64,000 nt of DNA, from contig NC_071670.1 in NCBI RefSeq assembly GCF_028554725.1, forward strand, positions 69,601,001 through 69,665,000, in the 5' to 3' direction. The translations under genes and the position numbers were made by a program. The notes beneath the pieces are model-generated. The model made no database searches, had not been told where the DNA came from, and saw nothing but the letters and a program-made list of their open reading frames with translations. This document shows, one piece after another, positions 12,301 to 24,193 of this stretch. How positions within the stretch are numbered: the first letter of the stretch is position 1; each line of letters starts with the position of its first letter. This DNA is from Zeugodacus cucurbitae (Eukaryota > Arthropoda > Insecta > Diptera > Tephritidae).

Positions 12301-15300
12301 TTTGTATGGACACGATTTTCAATTCTTCCGCCTGTCGTTGCGCATATTTCTGGAAGAACGGCAGGCGATTGACTAACGCTTCGCGCATTTGGTAAATCTG
12401 ACCGGTCTCGAGCAGCGCATTCAGTACAATGAAGAAGACGCCGATTATGAATAATGCCAGCATGTGTGGACGCAGCAAATCACTGGAAATGGGATGTTTG
12501 TACGAATCGATGTCGTAACGCTGGAAGACGAGTGAAACCATATAATTTTTACAGATCTCAAGTAGACCATCACCCAAAGCGTGTTGCGGAAAGATGAGGA
12601 ATGCGCGATTGAGGAAATAACGCCAATTGTCCCAGACTTCTGAGTCACCGACCACGCCCAGCAGTATGATGTTGGCCATGGTAAAGAGTGGTATGATGAT
12701 GTTCATACAGAAGATGGTCACAATCGCCACGCTGGAGTCGTTGAAGCATTTCTCAAACACATGCACACCGGGTATACAGGCGAATCTAGAAATTTAAGTT
12801 GAGAATTGCATTTAGCCTCAAATAAGATACTATTACTATACACATTTTTTATAACTTACGCAAAGAGCAGTGCCAGCACGAATATACCGGAAACATTTTG
12901 ACGCGCCACGAAAACTGGCAAGCCGAAGGCGAATATGATGGCGCCACAGACCAATATGGCGAGCACCATAATCTAGGAAGAAATGAAAATTATAGTCACT
13001 ACCACTTCTCTTTCCGAAAGTGTACTCACCAGAAAATCCCAAACAAACGCCACGCCCCAGTAGGTGGCTAAGTTAACGCCACAAAGTTTTTGTTGCAGTT
13101 TCTCACCTTTCACACGTTCATTTACCAGAAAAACAGATGACACAGCCACTACCAAGCTAAAGGCGATGAGTAGTATGAAGACCATGGAGGAATCACCAGC
13201 TTGACGTAAACTGTGAGAAAAAGAAATTTAATTAATCCAACTCACTTCTCACGCCATCGCTTTTTTTGTCTTCACTTACACTGAAGTCGTACTGAGCTCG
13301 GCGGCGCCAAGTTTCCAAGGCTCATTGAAGCTTGTGATGCTGAAATTACTGTCGTCCATCTCCACTTGCAGCAGTCTCGTATTCAAATCGTTCAGCCAAG
13401 CCATCATAGCATGATAGCCTTTGTTGTTGTACCAAACGATGGCATTCGTGTCGTTGAAAGAATATCCGCCATAACGTTTCTCATGATAATCATTCATTGA
13501 CTGCAAGATCCAAGAGAATGCGGTGCTGGAGTTTGTAAACTCCCGGCACGGATTCTCAGCGGCGCACTGCTCTGCCAAGCCTTCGTAAGCGGAATTTGTT
13601 AGGGTTTTATTCAGTTCCATGCTGAACATTTGCGTTGTTTTCGGATAAAGTTCGCGCGTGAAACTAATCGTTTTATCATAGTCGTCTTCCAGGCGATATG
13701 TGACAAACCACATGGCGAGCAGCTCGAATATCGCCGGCAATACGATGACGCAAAGGAGTATACGATAATTCCTGCTGAAGTGTATGATGCGTTTACGCAG
13801 TAAATTTTCAATGGCAGCAAATAAACCTAACGAGCCGCTATTCACTATATTAGCCACTGTCGAGTTTTTCAGCTCCACCGATTTCATGTTAAACCTGGTG
13901 TTTACACCCTTGCTAGTGTTCTGCTTGTCTTCATGTAAGTCCGTGAAAATTTGCTCCAAATTGCGACTCTCAACGCGTAAGTTTGCAATAAGTCCACCGT
14001 GCTGTAAGTTTTGTAGGTAATCGAGGTAATTCAATGACTTGGTGGAGCCGCATTGGTCGTAAGGCACTTGTAAACGAATATCACCACTATCTAACCAATC
14101 GGGTTCTTTAAAGCTGTCAAGCATATCTTTACCCATGGTGCGGATTTCAGATATAGTTTGGCTGTCACTGCAATGGAAAAGTACTTCAAAGCCGGATGTG
14201 CAGTACTCCTTGAGTGTTTCAGGACTATGTTTCACTATGACTTTGCCCTGCCGAAGAGAAATTCAAGTGTTTATTTGCATTTCCAACAATGCGCAAGCCT
14301 ACTTACATTCTTCATGATCACCATTACATCACTCAGAAACTCCGCTTCGTCCAGGAAGTGTGTCGCGAAGACCACAGCGCGTCCTTTTCTCAAGCGTTGT
14401 ATCAGCTCCCAGATGTCCTTGCGCGCCTTAGAGTCGACACCATTGCAAGGCTCGTCCAGAATTACAACGTTTGGGGAACCTACGTGAGATTTGTTTTTAA
14501 AATGCTGTAACAGAAATATATACTTCGTTTCGTACCTATGAACGCCAAAGCGACACAAAGCCTGCGTTGATAACCGCCCGACAGTTGATAAGCCTGATAG
14601 TTTTCATATTTGCCAAACTTCAAGCTTTTCAGTGTTTTATCCACCTCCGAGTTGTAGTTGTGTTTTAGCTTGATCGACGCATATAATTCCAAGTGCTCGC
14701 GCGCTGTTAGATTCGGTATCAAAATGTTGTCTTGAGAGCATACGCCCACCTTATCGAACTCATCACCACTTGTCATTGCTTGTGAGAGTATAACACGACC
14801 CGTCGATTGCACCACCTGACCTGTTAGCATTTTGCTGCGGAGGTAAGGAAGATAAAGTTTGTAAATTTAAAAAAATTAACTGAAATGAACTCTTTACATA
14901 ATTGTGCTCTTTCCGGCGCCATTACGTCCCAGTAGACAGGTGATCTTATCCCTGAGCAGTGATAAATTCACATCGCTCACCGCTACTTGCTCGCCATACA
15001 ATTTGCTCACGTTTGTCAGTGTTGCACCAACACTTGCATCCAAATCCTCGCGCTGCACTTCTATGAAACGGTACTCATCTGCATTTGGAAAATATGTATT
15101 ACATAAATATACTCTCTTTCACAACTCATTGGCTTACCATCCATGAAACGCCGAACCAAATAACCGATAACGCCATAAATGATCGCGTCCACAATTATCA
15201 TAATGAATGCGAAGCCGAATTCGCCGCTCATGCCTTCCTGGAAGACTTGCACAAAACTCAAACCGAACTCTTGTAGCTCCATGCGCATTATATGGCTCCA

Positions 15301-18300
15301 ACCATGCGAGAAAGCCGTTGTGAAAGACAAATTGATGCAGAAGTTCTCGAACGAGTTGAGATGCGAATCGAAGAGCAGCACAATAATGTAGGGGCAGTAG
15401 GAAATAAAGAAGAGCAATGCGGTGGCCACAGCACCAATTGTGGCCGACGTGAAGAAAGTTGAACACATGTAACTGGAAAACAAAGATAGGAGAATTTTGT
15501 ATTTTCTTACGGTAATTGATTGGTAAAGGATTTTAAAGCTCCCGAGCCATATTAAATAAACTCGAAAGCGAACCTGTATTTGTTCTGCCGATTTTGATAT
15601 ACATAGCTAGATTGAGAGCTTACCAAAAAGAGATCAAACAACCGCCAAATACAATCAAGAAGAACATCACGAATATAAAGGAGACGAACTGCAGAAGACC
15701 GCCAATGTACAGGATAAATGTTACACCCACAAAAATCACAACAAGCTCCACAAATGTAACGATAATCCAAGAAGTAAGCTCCGAGCACGGTTTGAGACCC
15801 ATGGAACGCATTATCTAGAAATAAGTTTTGGAAATATGACCATTTCATTCAATGCTTAGAGTCATAATGCACCACTTACCATTGTATTACGACTTTCGCG
15901 CATCCAGATTAAGTGACGCACACAGTTCGCTATTTGCGCGACCAGACCCAAAAAGAAAGCTACTTGTATGGCCTGTGCCAAGTAAATACCTGTCTTCATG
16001 CTGCAAATATACAAATTTATAATTAAACTCATTCCATGTTGGTCGCAAAGTGAAGACTCACTCATCATGCGTATAGGCGGGATATGGGAATTGCTTCGTG
16101 TACATTTGCAGTCCGTCCACACCATACTTGCTCAGTGTGTCTGCGTTGTTACCGCCGAACACGCTAAGTAGATCGAGCAGTGCTTGACGTCTTCTGCGTG
16201 TGTTCACTTTCAAATCATCCAAATTCACTATAGTCTCCATTGAACTGGGTGGACCGTTATCGTCGTGTTGCGGTGCGAGACTTTCTTTTTTCGGTGTCGA
16301 CCAATCATCATCTTCATCCTCGTCCTCACCAAATCCACTACCTGTATCAATTTCAATTGAAATGGGACTGTTTGTGCTCAACTCGAACGATGCTTCCTCA
16401 GTGACGTTTTTATGCAACAACTTCTGGTGTCTAATGATGCCCATATCGATGGCATTCTTTATCTGTACGAAACCACGATGGTATTTCATGTCACGTATCA
16501 TGCTGCGCGAAGGACCCGGAAACCAGAAGCGATTCTTGTTCTCAAAGGTCGGTTGCGTGTTTTCGGTGTCCATATGCAGTTTGTAGGATACATCGTTGTC
16601 GGTCTTGTTGAAATATGCCGCAGCGAAGAATAGACGCTTCTCGTTCAATTCATACGCTGTGAGTTGTAAATCCTTGGCGTTTGCTAGCGGCACAAAGCGA
16701 TCCACGGAGAAGCATTCCAGTATATTCTTAATTGTCATAACAATATCATAGACGAGCGGATCGGTGCGTATACGATTGACAATTCCCACAATTTCGTCGA
16801 CATTTATATCATCCCCAATGTATGCGCGTACAGTTTGTGAGGTGGCCAACTTGAGTAGGCTATCGAAACCCTTTTGAAACGGTCCGTCTTCACGCAATTT
16901 GGTAACAATATCAGCGACGGCTACTGAGAGTCGTTTCAAACGACTCAACTCCTCGAACGTCGTGTTGGCCTGGTAAGATATTGGAATTTAATATTTTAGT
17001 GGTACTTGGAGTAACGACTTTTTAATTGAAAAAAAAGGAAACACTTGAATTTTCGGTAAGCATATTTGAAAGGTTCGCAACCCAACCAAGGATGGGCCAT
17101 ACATTTTTAATTTCATCTCATCTATCTAAGCATTTTCTTATCAAATCAGAGGATCTGTTAGATTTTCGAAACCTAAATTAAAACTTTCGTCCATTTTTTC
17201 TCTCGTGCATAGTTAAAATTACTGTTACAATGAAATCTCCGAAAAAATCCTAATTTGGCTGTTGTACTCACATGCGTCATTATCGATAGAGTATCTTCAG
17301 TAACAGGTGCGAATAAAATCTTGCCGTGTATCAAGGGTTTCACCACATTCCAAGTCAGCTTGCCGGTGGTGGTTGTTGTAATATTCAAGTAAAGTTGTTT
17401 GCAATATTTAGCTGCGAAGTAAGAAAATATTTCTCTTTAATTTAGAAATATTAGATATTATAAATAGACTTACTTGGCATCACATTAATTTCATCATCAT
17501 TTATTTTGCTGAAATCTTCCGTATCATAGAGAATATCATTAACTAAGGGTATGGTATCGGTGCTGGGGAACGGATGACCACACATTAAGTAGCCGGCTTT
17601 AACAAACGTTCGGCGATCTAGATGGTGAATGAATAAATAGGAGATCTATGAGGTAAGAATGCAGATAAATTGGTAAAGCTGTCCACTTCTTCATATGTAG
17701 GCATGTTCGATTCAAGCGTATTATTCGAACACGAATGTTCATATTGCAATGATTGGAATACTAGGATTGATTTAGAACTTCTCTCCTTAGAACTCGTGAA
17801 GTGAAAATCAAATCATTGCCATTCCAAAACACTTGTTCGAATCAAATGACAATCTTTATTTGTATAATCCCATAATAAATCCATGATTCATTACTGTATA
17901 ATTTAGAGCCCTTAATGTATAAGTAATATATAAGTACCTGAAAAGAGTCGCCTAATATCGAAAGTGCCATTTAGGAAATCCTCCACTTGGGGCACCAGAT
18001 TGATAACATTGCCGACGCTCTCTGTAAGTAGTTAAAAAAAAAAGAATATACGCATGCGTTAATACTCGCAATTAAAATTGGCAATTTGTTGTCACTTCAA
18101 AGATTAAAATCCATAATTATCGCACTACTTCACGCGCACTGCACTAAGGACGGACAAATGCGACAAAAGCTTTTTTAAGTGCTTATTCTGTGTGTGTGGT
18201 TTTAGCGATAAAGTTAATTAAAAGTGCATAGGCATTTAATTGGTTTTTAGCGTCTCTACGTATTCAAGTGAGTATGTGCGTGAGTACTTACGTCGTATCT

Positions 18301-19072
18301 GGTTGAAATGGCCGCCCGTGACCACAGCCGTTACGGCATTTATGAAATTCGCCTTTTCCGGCAAATCGATGACAGCGTTGAACATGCGATCGTCAGTGAC
18401 AAAAATATTCACGATATCCACAATCGGTTTCATGCTAAAATAATTAATGTCACAAAATGTCAGACATAAGTAGTTACTTAACTTATATGTATACAAGTAG
18501 TAGTAAGTATATACATACATATGTATGAATAAATCATGTTTGAATAAAAGATCTGTGTAAAAACTAACAAAGGTGAAGATAAGTTACTTCCGAACAGCGA
18601 TTAATTACGCAACGAGTGTGAACGAACTCTCGCAAAACGAGAGCCAAGAACATGACACACTCTACAAGTGTACTTCCAAGTGATATATTGACTACTTACG
18701 GTGCATTCTGCCAACTGGTCGTCTCCTCGTAGGGATCTGTGCTCATGCATTTATTTTCCAAACTACAGATGTACGAGTAGAAACTTGGTAGCACTTGATT
18801 CTTGGTGGGCAGCAGTCGTGTAGGGAATTGGCAGTCTTCTATGTGTTCGGGACCGAATTTGAGACGTATGAGGTAGAGCAGCATGAATACCATGCAAGGC
18901 CAAGCCACCTGTATAACCGTCATAACCTAGAAAAATATGTGTAAATAGTAGTTAGCGATATTTTCAGAACTTTTGGTATTACGTAACTTACCGGTTGACG
19001 CAGGCGCACCAGTCCGTCTTTGCGCAGCATCGCCCGAAGCTGGCTGGCGCTGAAGGATCGTTTCATTTGCAT
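9390..19072 (-). CDS. Full-length ABCA-subfamily ABC transporter, 21 exons
   Basis: Family members move lipids across membranes. Exons in transcript order: 18992-19072, 18700-18926, 18292-18434, 17938-18021, 17474-17617, 17272-17411, 16062-16969, 15880-16000, 15624-15814, 15138-15472, 14898-15078, 14536-14834, 14307-14479, 13280-14247, 13030-13210, 12860-12972, 12074-12785, 11898-12005, 9890-10285, 9739-9834 and 9390-9662. All phases agree, giving 5874 nt and 1957 aa. The start is the first of two nearby Met codons (MQMKRS). Layout: TM1 about 28-47, large extracellular domain 1 to about 575 with an acidic run, TM2-6 about 580-785, NBD1 about 800-1010, TM7 near 1175, extracellular domain 2 about 1200-1335, TM8-12 to about 1560, NBD2 about 1600-1835, then a C-terminal tail. 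Size and order are typical of ABCA. I cannot say which Drosophila ABCA gene is the orthologue. One intron hosts another gene. Confidence 0.92.
10540..11700 (+). CDS. DUF4729-like insect protein nested in ABCA intron
   Basis: Two exons, 10540-11192 and 11262-11700, split by a 69-bp GTAAGT...TTTAG intron, encode 363 aa. The acceptor at 11262 is chosen because the next AG (11266) would put a stop in frame. The N-terminal half is polar and coiled-coil-like (about residues 40-70), followed by a Thr/Gly-rich linker. The middle has a Cys/His motif (CPIGACGRIIG...LSHYLRDHSE) resembling a degenerate zinc finger, then CLGVLAYGG. This arrangement looks like the insect DUF4729 family, whose function is unknown; the assignment is from memory of the motif. 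The gene lies wholly in an intron of the oppositely transcribed ABCA gene. An AATAAA at 11696-11701 overlaps the stop codon, so the unit is compact. Confidence 0.75.
11696..11701 (+). promoter_or_regulatory. AATAAA overlapping stop codon of nested gene
   Basis: The stop TAA at 11698-11700 is part of an AATAAA hexamer followed by a T-run. If used, the 3' UTR would be only about 15-30 bases. No better signal is seen before the ABCA exon that ends at 11898. Confidence 0.4.
14307..15078 (-). other. ABCA exons encoding nucleotide-binding domain 1
   Basis: Three exons (14898-15078, 14536-14834, 14307-14479) encode NBD1. Visible motifs are Walker A GRNGAGKST at the 3' end of the first exon, the Q-loop region VGVCSQDNIL, the signature LSGGYQRR, Walker B VVILDEP, a D-loop-type GVDS, and the switch histidine in FATHFLDEAE. 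All catalytic elements are present, so ATP binding and hydrolysis are expected. The Walker A motif is split from the rest by an intron. Confidence 0.9.
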
Positions 19073-20161
19073 TTTGCTTGTTGATTGTCTTTCGTTGACT
19101 CACAATTCCGGCAACATTTGCAGTTTAGAATTGATAAGTTGTACAAAGGCCCCAGAGTTATTCGAGAGCGGACTGTTCTAAGCAATTGTAGCACTATCTC
19201 GGGCTAAAAAATAAAGGTTTGTGAACTTATTAAAAAGTGAAATATAAATGAAAACATTTAATGTAATTTTCCCAGTAAGTATACAACTTGTTTGAATTCT
19301 TATCGCAAATCTTATGTCCTCTCTGATAACCCCCTTTGGAATCCAATTTAGTGTAACCTCGACCCTTCTCATGTATGAAATGCTTAATCAAATACATAGG
19401 CCTATAATGACTAAAACATTTACAATGTAGTAATTATACTATATACTTTGTAACATGAAGACTCCGATGAGCACTAGATTTCGCTTACAACTATCTTTTT
19501 CATCTCATTAGAATATTCTTATCAGCGTACATGTATGTTTACGTCAGCTTTTGTAAATGAAACGGTCATTGACACCGAGCATTAGCTTATTATAGTAGCT
19601 GCAAGCTTTGATTGATTTACTTATTTTAAGAAAGAATTCTATAGTTGTAGAAATATTTATTTTATGTACACCGTCTCAAGCTGTGGTTAGATTACTGCCA
19701 CGCCCACAAATGTGTGTTTTACTGCGTTTCATTATATTCCTATATTGTGGGTTGTAAAAAGAACGAAATACCTTTGTTCAAGGAGTCATATTGTAGCTCG
19801 AAAAATTATCCTGTCTTCAATATGAAACCATTTCAAAGTTCATTACATTAATATAGCTAACTCAAGCATTAAGAGATTACGGTAGTCAGAGTTAATACAC
19901 ACTGGTTTTTACATTTCCGAAATTGGGCGAATTCGATTCATGTATGTATTTGTCTGCCTTCCACATAATCAATACCTAGATATTGGTATTTTAAAATAAA
20001 TTTGTCGCTAGCTAAATACTAATATTTTAATTTGTTAATTGGGCTATTATATAAGACTAATTGAGCACAATTGGTGGTTAAATAGACTAAATTAGCAACA
20101 TTTTATTATTTGATTAATAACACAATTAGTGTTTCAATAGACTAAATTAGACAAAATTGTA
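19073..20161. other. ABCA 5' flank; no coding sequence seen
   Basis: Contains the 5' UTR and probable promoter side of the ABCA gene next to 19072. No TATA box or further exon could be assigned with confidence. The last 130 bases hold several copies of an AT-rich word like GACTAAATTAG (around 20085-20155) that recurs near 21130-21200, 24110-24160 and 26980-27000. Confidence 0.5.
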
Positions 20162-21095
20162 AAGGGTGATTTTTTAAGAGCTTGATAACTTTTTAAAAAA
20201 AAAAAAACGCATAAAATTTGCAAAATCTCATCGGTTCTTTATTTGAAACGTTAGATTGGTTCATGACATTTACTTTTTGAAGATAATTTCATTTAAATGT
20301 TGACCGCGGCTGCGTCTTAGGTGGTCCATTCGGAAAGTCCAATTTTGGGCAACTTTTTCGAGCATTTCGGCCGGAATAGCCCGAATTTCTTCGGAAATGT
20401 TGTCTTCCAAAGCTGGAATAGTTGCTGGCTTATTTCTGTAGACTTTAGACTTGACGTAGCCCCACAAAAAATAGTCTAAAGGCGTTAAATCGCATGATCT
20501 TGGTGGCCAACTTACGGGTCCATTTCTTGAGATGAATTGTTCTCCGAAGTTTTCCCTCAAAATGGCCATAGAATCGCGAGCTGTGTGGCATGTAGCGCCA
20601 TCTTGTTGAAACCACATGTCAACCAAGTTCAGTTCTTCCATTTTTGGCAACAAAAAGTTTGTTAGCATCGAACGATAGCGATCGCCATTCACCGTAACGT
20701 TGCGTCCAACAGCATCTTTGAAAAAATACGGTCCAATGATTCCACCAGCGTACAAACCACACCAAACAGTGCATTTTTCGGGATGCATGGGCAGTTCTTG
20801 AACGGCTTCTGGTTGCTCTTCACCCCAAATGCGGCAATTTTGCTTATTTACGTAGCCATTCAACCAGAAATGAGCCTCATCGCTGAACAAAATTTGTCGA
20901 TAAACACATTTCGAACCGAACACTGATTTTGGTAATAAAATTCAATGATTTGCAAGCGTTGCTCGTTAGTAAGTCTATTCATGATGAAATGTCAAAGCAT
21001 ACTGAGCATCTTTCTCTTTGACACCATGTCTGAAATCCCACGTGATCTGTCAAATACTAATGCATGAAAATCCTAACCTCAAAAAAATCACCCGT
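20162..21095 (-). mobile_element. Tc1/mariner-superfamily element, DD41D (rosa) type, internally deleted
   Basis: The ends carry short imperfect inverted repeats (AAGGGTGATTTTTT... and ACGGGTGATTTTTTT...) and are flanked by TA dinucleotides at 20160-20161 and 21096-21097, the expected target duplication. Inside, the minus strand encodes most of a DDE transposase. Total length is 934 bp against about 1.3 kb usual for such elements, so roughly 350 bp are missing. The rosa family was first described from Ceratitis rosa, which supports a tephritid source. Confidence 0.85.
20270..20982 (-). pseudogene. Defective DD41D transposase
   Basis: The N-terminal start is at 20982 (MNRLTNEQRLQII), a typical opening for this group. 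After about 25 residues the frame jumps straight into the catalytic part (RQILFSDEAHFW), losing the helix-turn-helix region and shifting frame; the downstream frame 20270-20923 is then open to its natural stop. The first Asp is in FSDEAHF, the second in WFQQDGATCH, and the third in LTPLDYFLWG. I count 41 residues between the second and third, i.e. DD41D. All three acidic residues survive, but without the DNA-binding domain the protein cannot be functional. Confidence 0.85.
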
Positions 21096-24000
21096 TATTT
21101 GTGTCATATATGCATATACTATTTAAGCACTAATTGTTCTCAATTATTAAATTCTATTCTTAAATTATATTTAAGCACTAATTGTTCTCAATTAGTGCTT
21201 GACTTCTTAGAGAAATACGTAATTATTAGGTACTATTTAAAGTTTTTTAGTTGAAGTCCTGTTTATATCCAGATAATTAAAACAAAATGATTTAAATACC
21301 TACATTCCAGCATTTAATTGTATTAAATTATGGAAATGTGGTTCAACACACATCATTATTTAGTAATTGATTTCACATGTGGAACATTACCGCACTTATT
21401 ATAGATATGCTCCCGTAATGTTGAGAGAACTTTGCTCATTGCTGGACATGCAAATGCTATTAAAAATTATAACTGTTAAAATAGGTTAAAATAGCTGTAA
21501 TTGTATGAGACACGCAGCCGGAAAGTTACAGCGTTTAATTACAAAACTATTATATAATATTTTAAAAACTATGATTATGGAATCAACTTGTTACAGTTTA
21601 AACTGCTGACTAATCGTTACTAAGTGTTTTACTGCAATGAGACGATATGTAATTCTTACTTAATCTCCTGTCAGTGTATAAAATAGCCCTTTGAATTAAT
21701 TGCCATGGCTGTGGAGACTGTAATCATACTGAATATCATAGCTTTCATAATTATCCATAAAATGAAAATTAATACCTTGGCAAAAAGAAATTTCTTCTGA
21801 AGAAATTTGAAATTAAAAAATTCTTCTACCTATTATAGAAAAATATAAAATCATCTATTAAAACATAACATATTTCTTTTCAAAAATCAGCAATTATCTA
21901 TTAAAAAGAGTTGAAGAGAGAAGAAGAATCTCTCCATGTCCCGAATAAAAGTTTAGACCAGAGAGTTCTCCGAAAAAATGTTTAACTTTGAATATTTTTC
22001 TGTTTTCTGGTGAAAATGGAAAGGAATTAAATATCTCTCTTTTGGATTTTATTAAATATGATTTTCAATTCAGTATAGACATTTTTAAACATAGTGGCTA
22101 ATTGATCAATCTTCAGAATAACATTTTAAAGTGGTAACGCCCGACGGTGCACCTATAAACACTGTAAAACTAATAAAATTAAATCTTTCGTAGTAAAATA
22201 TATATGTAAGTCACTGTCAATCTTATTACCGTCCAGCCCAAAATATTTTATTTTGAGAAAAAAAAATGTTTCAAGTTTTATGTTCTGAAGCTGGCTGAAA
22301 CCAAATCTTCAACATTACAGTAGTTTTGAATCTTTAATACCAATGGAATGCAATTGAGCAACCTCAATTTTATTATAAGCCAAAAAATATAAATGTTTTC
22401 CAAATCTTAGTTTGGCCTCATCCCCTAAGTATACTTTGACCTGATGAAATGTCGAAACTTGACATGAATGTCAAACGAGGTTTTAATAAATGTATATCAA
22501 TCATATTGAGCTAGCCTCGTATATGTATTTATACAGTTATTGAAGAAATAAACTAATTACATGTAGATTATTAAAACACAATTTTTTATATTTTCTCGTT
22601 ACACCTGTTTTCCTTGTTAATTAAATGCTGTGTTCACGCTTTCACAATTGCTGTTGTTATCATTAAATCTTTAACCCCACTTTACTACCATTAATTAATA
22701 ACAGAGATCTGATAGAGCACGCTGGTAACATCTCTACTGTTTATGAGAGTAATATGTTTATACTTTTCTATTAAAATCAAAAGGTACTTTGTAATTAGTT
22801 TTCGAAAATAAAATTACTGCTCTCATCAACATTTTATCTATATTAATTGAGTACGAGTTCTCAAGCAAGAAAGGTGGCTCAAAACGATGTTCTAACACCC
22901 ATTTGCTAATAATGAGGTTAAAATAATTGCTGCCGATTAATAATTAATTCCAGCGTTAAATGTGTAATGTTGCATTATTTCTTCGCATTTTCTCACTTTT
23001 GCTCGCTTCTATTAAAGCGCGAACTGGCTCAAAGTAGCAAACTCTAAGTTTTGCATTGGAGCGCTTGTTGAGCTGGTGTGTGTGTGTGTTTCTCTGCGTG
23101 AGTGTGTGTGAATGCTTAGCGCCAGCACGTGCCAGTTTAGCAGCATCCACTGCAATAAAAACAACTACAGCAATGCAATGTAATCTATTATGGCACTCGA
23201 AAGTTAGTGCGCTCATTTGCTTTTGTTTTTGTTATTTGCAATTTTTTGTTTGCCTTTCGTTTACTGGCGATTACATCAGCTCTTTACACATACAAACAGA
23301 TGCATAGATGTGTGCAGTGATTATGCGATCGATAAATGAAAAGAAAACTGAAAATTGTTTGCTTGAAGAAAAACTAGTTAATGGGGTCAGGAGCAGCCAA
23401 CATTTGTGCAACTCGCACAGGAAAGCGCAGCGAGAGCGAGAGCGGAAGCGGGAAAGAGAAACAGATTTGTAAACAAAACAAGCGTAGCAGCAATTATCGA
23501 CTGACTGACTGACTTAGTGACGGATCGTTTGACTGACCAAAAGTGGCTGAGGCTGGGTGTCTCAATGACTGACTGTCATTACTTAATATGCATTTTGCAC
23601 TTTTACATGTGGGCTCTGTTGTTGCGAGTAACTGCATGAAAGTAACCGGTTTTCGCACAAATCAACGATTTTATTACTTTTAAATCAAGAATATGTACAC
23701 AACAATTAATTATTGTGTTTAAGTTCTCAAATAACATGGCTTTTGTAAGCAAATAAATGCGAAAGGTCACAGCGAGATGGATTTGTAGCGAAGTCCAGTA
23801 TGCAAATTCGTAGCTCATCTAATAATAACTCATTATACTTTGACTTTATATTATCCAATGATAAATTAGAAGATTAAGAAAGTGATTAGTCTGTAATGGA
23901 ACAACTTTTTTGCTTGTATGAAAAAGTAGTTTAATCGCGATTTGGAGTCGTTTAATTAGAGATGAGAACAGCGTTTAATATATATATAATATTTGAACGT

Positions 24001-24135
24001 TTAATATTTTAAAATTGTACATTTATGTACTGGTTCATGTGGATACAAGATAACTAACTTGAATATTAAAAAAACTGTATGTACAAAATATCTGACGTTT
24101 ACGACTCTTAATTTAGTCAACTAGAAGATTGTCCA
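21096..24135. other. AT-rich non-coding stretch
   Basis: No coding sequence recognised. Notable small items: a direct repeat containing AAGCACTAATTGTTCTCAAT near 21125 and 21173, the second copy continuing into its own inverted form; a TG-rich run around 23074-23110; and a purine-rich GAGAGCGAGAGCGG tract with CTGACTGACTGAC repeats at 23420-23580. The last is GC-richer than its surroundings and could be regulatory, but nothing in it is decisive. Confidence 0.4.
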
Positions 24136-24193
24136 GGGTACTAATTTAGTCAATTAGGAGATTATGTGTGTGTGTGATTGGCGTTGCAACCGT

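Larger units (their letters stand above)
9890..12785 (-). other. ABCA exons encoding nucleotide-binding domain 2
   Basis: NBD2 is spread over the 3' end of exon 12074-12785 (Walker A GKNGTGKST), exon 11898-12005 (Q-loop AYCPQTNPL) and exon 9890-10285 (signature LSGGNRRK, Walker B VVLMDEP, switch histidine in TSHSVSE). The segment after Walker B reads DEPTSDMDP; ABCA proteins usually have Gly where this has the Asp before MDP. The 1.6-kb intron 10286-11897 between the Q-loop and signature exons contains the nested plus-strand gene. Confidence 0.88.

Noticed and set aside
19690..19712. Short match to the 63-kb dispersed repeat
   Set aside because: Only about 17 bases are shared; too short to call a repeat copy.
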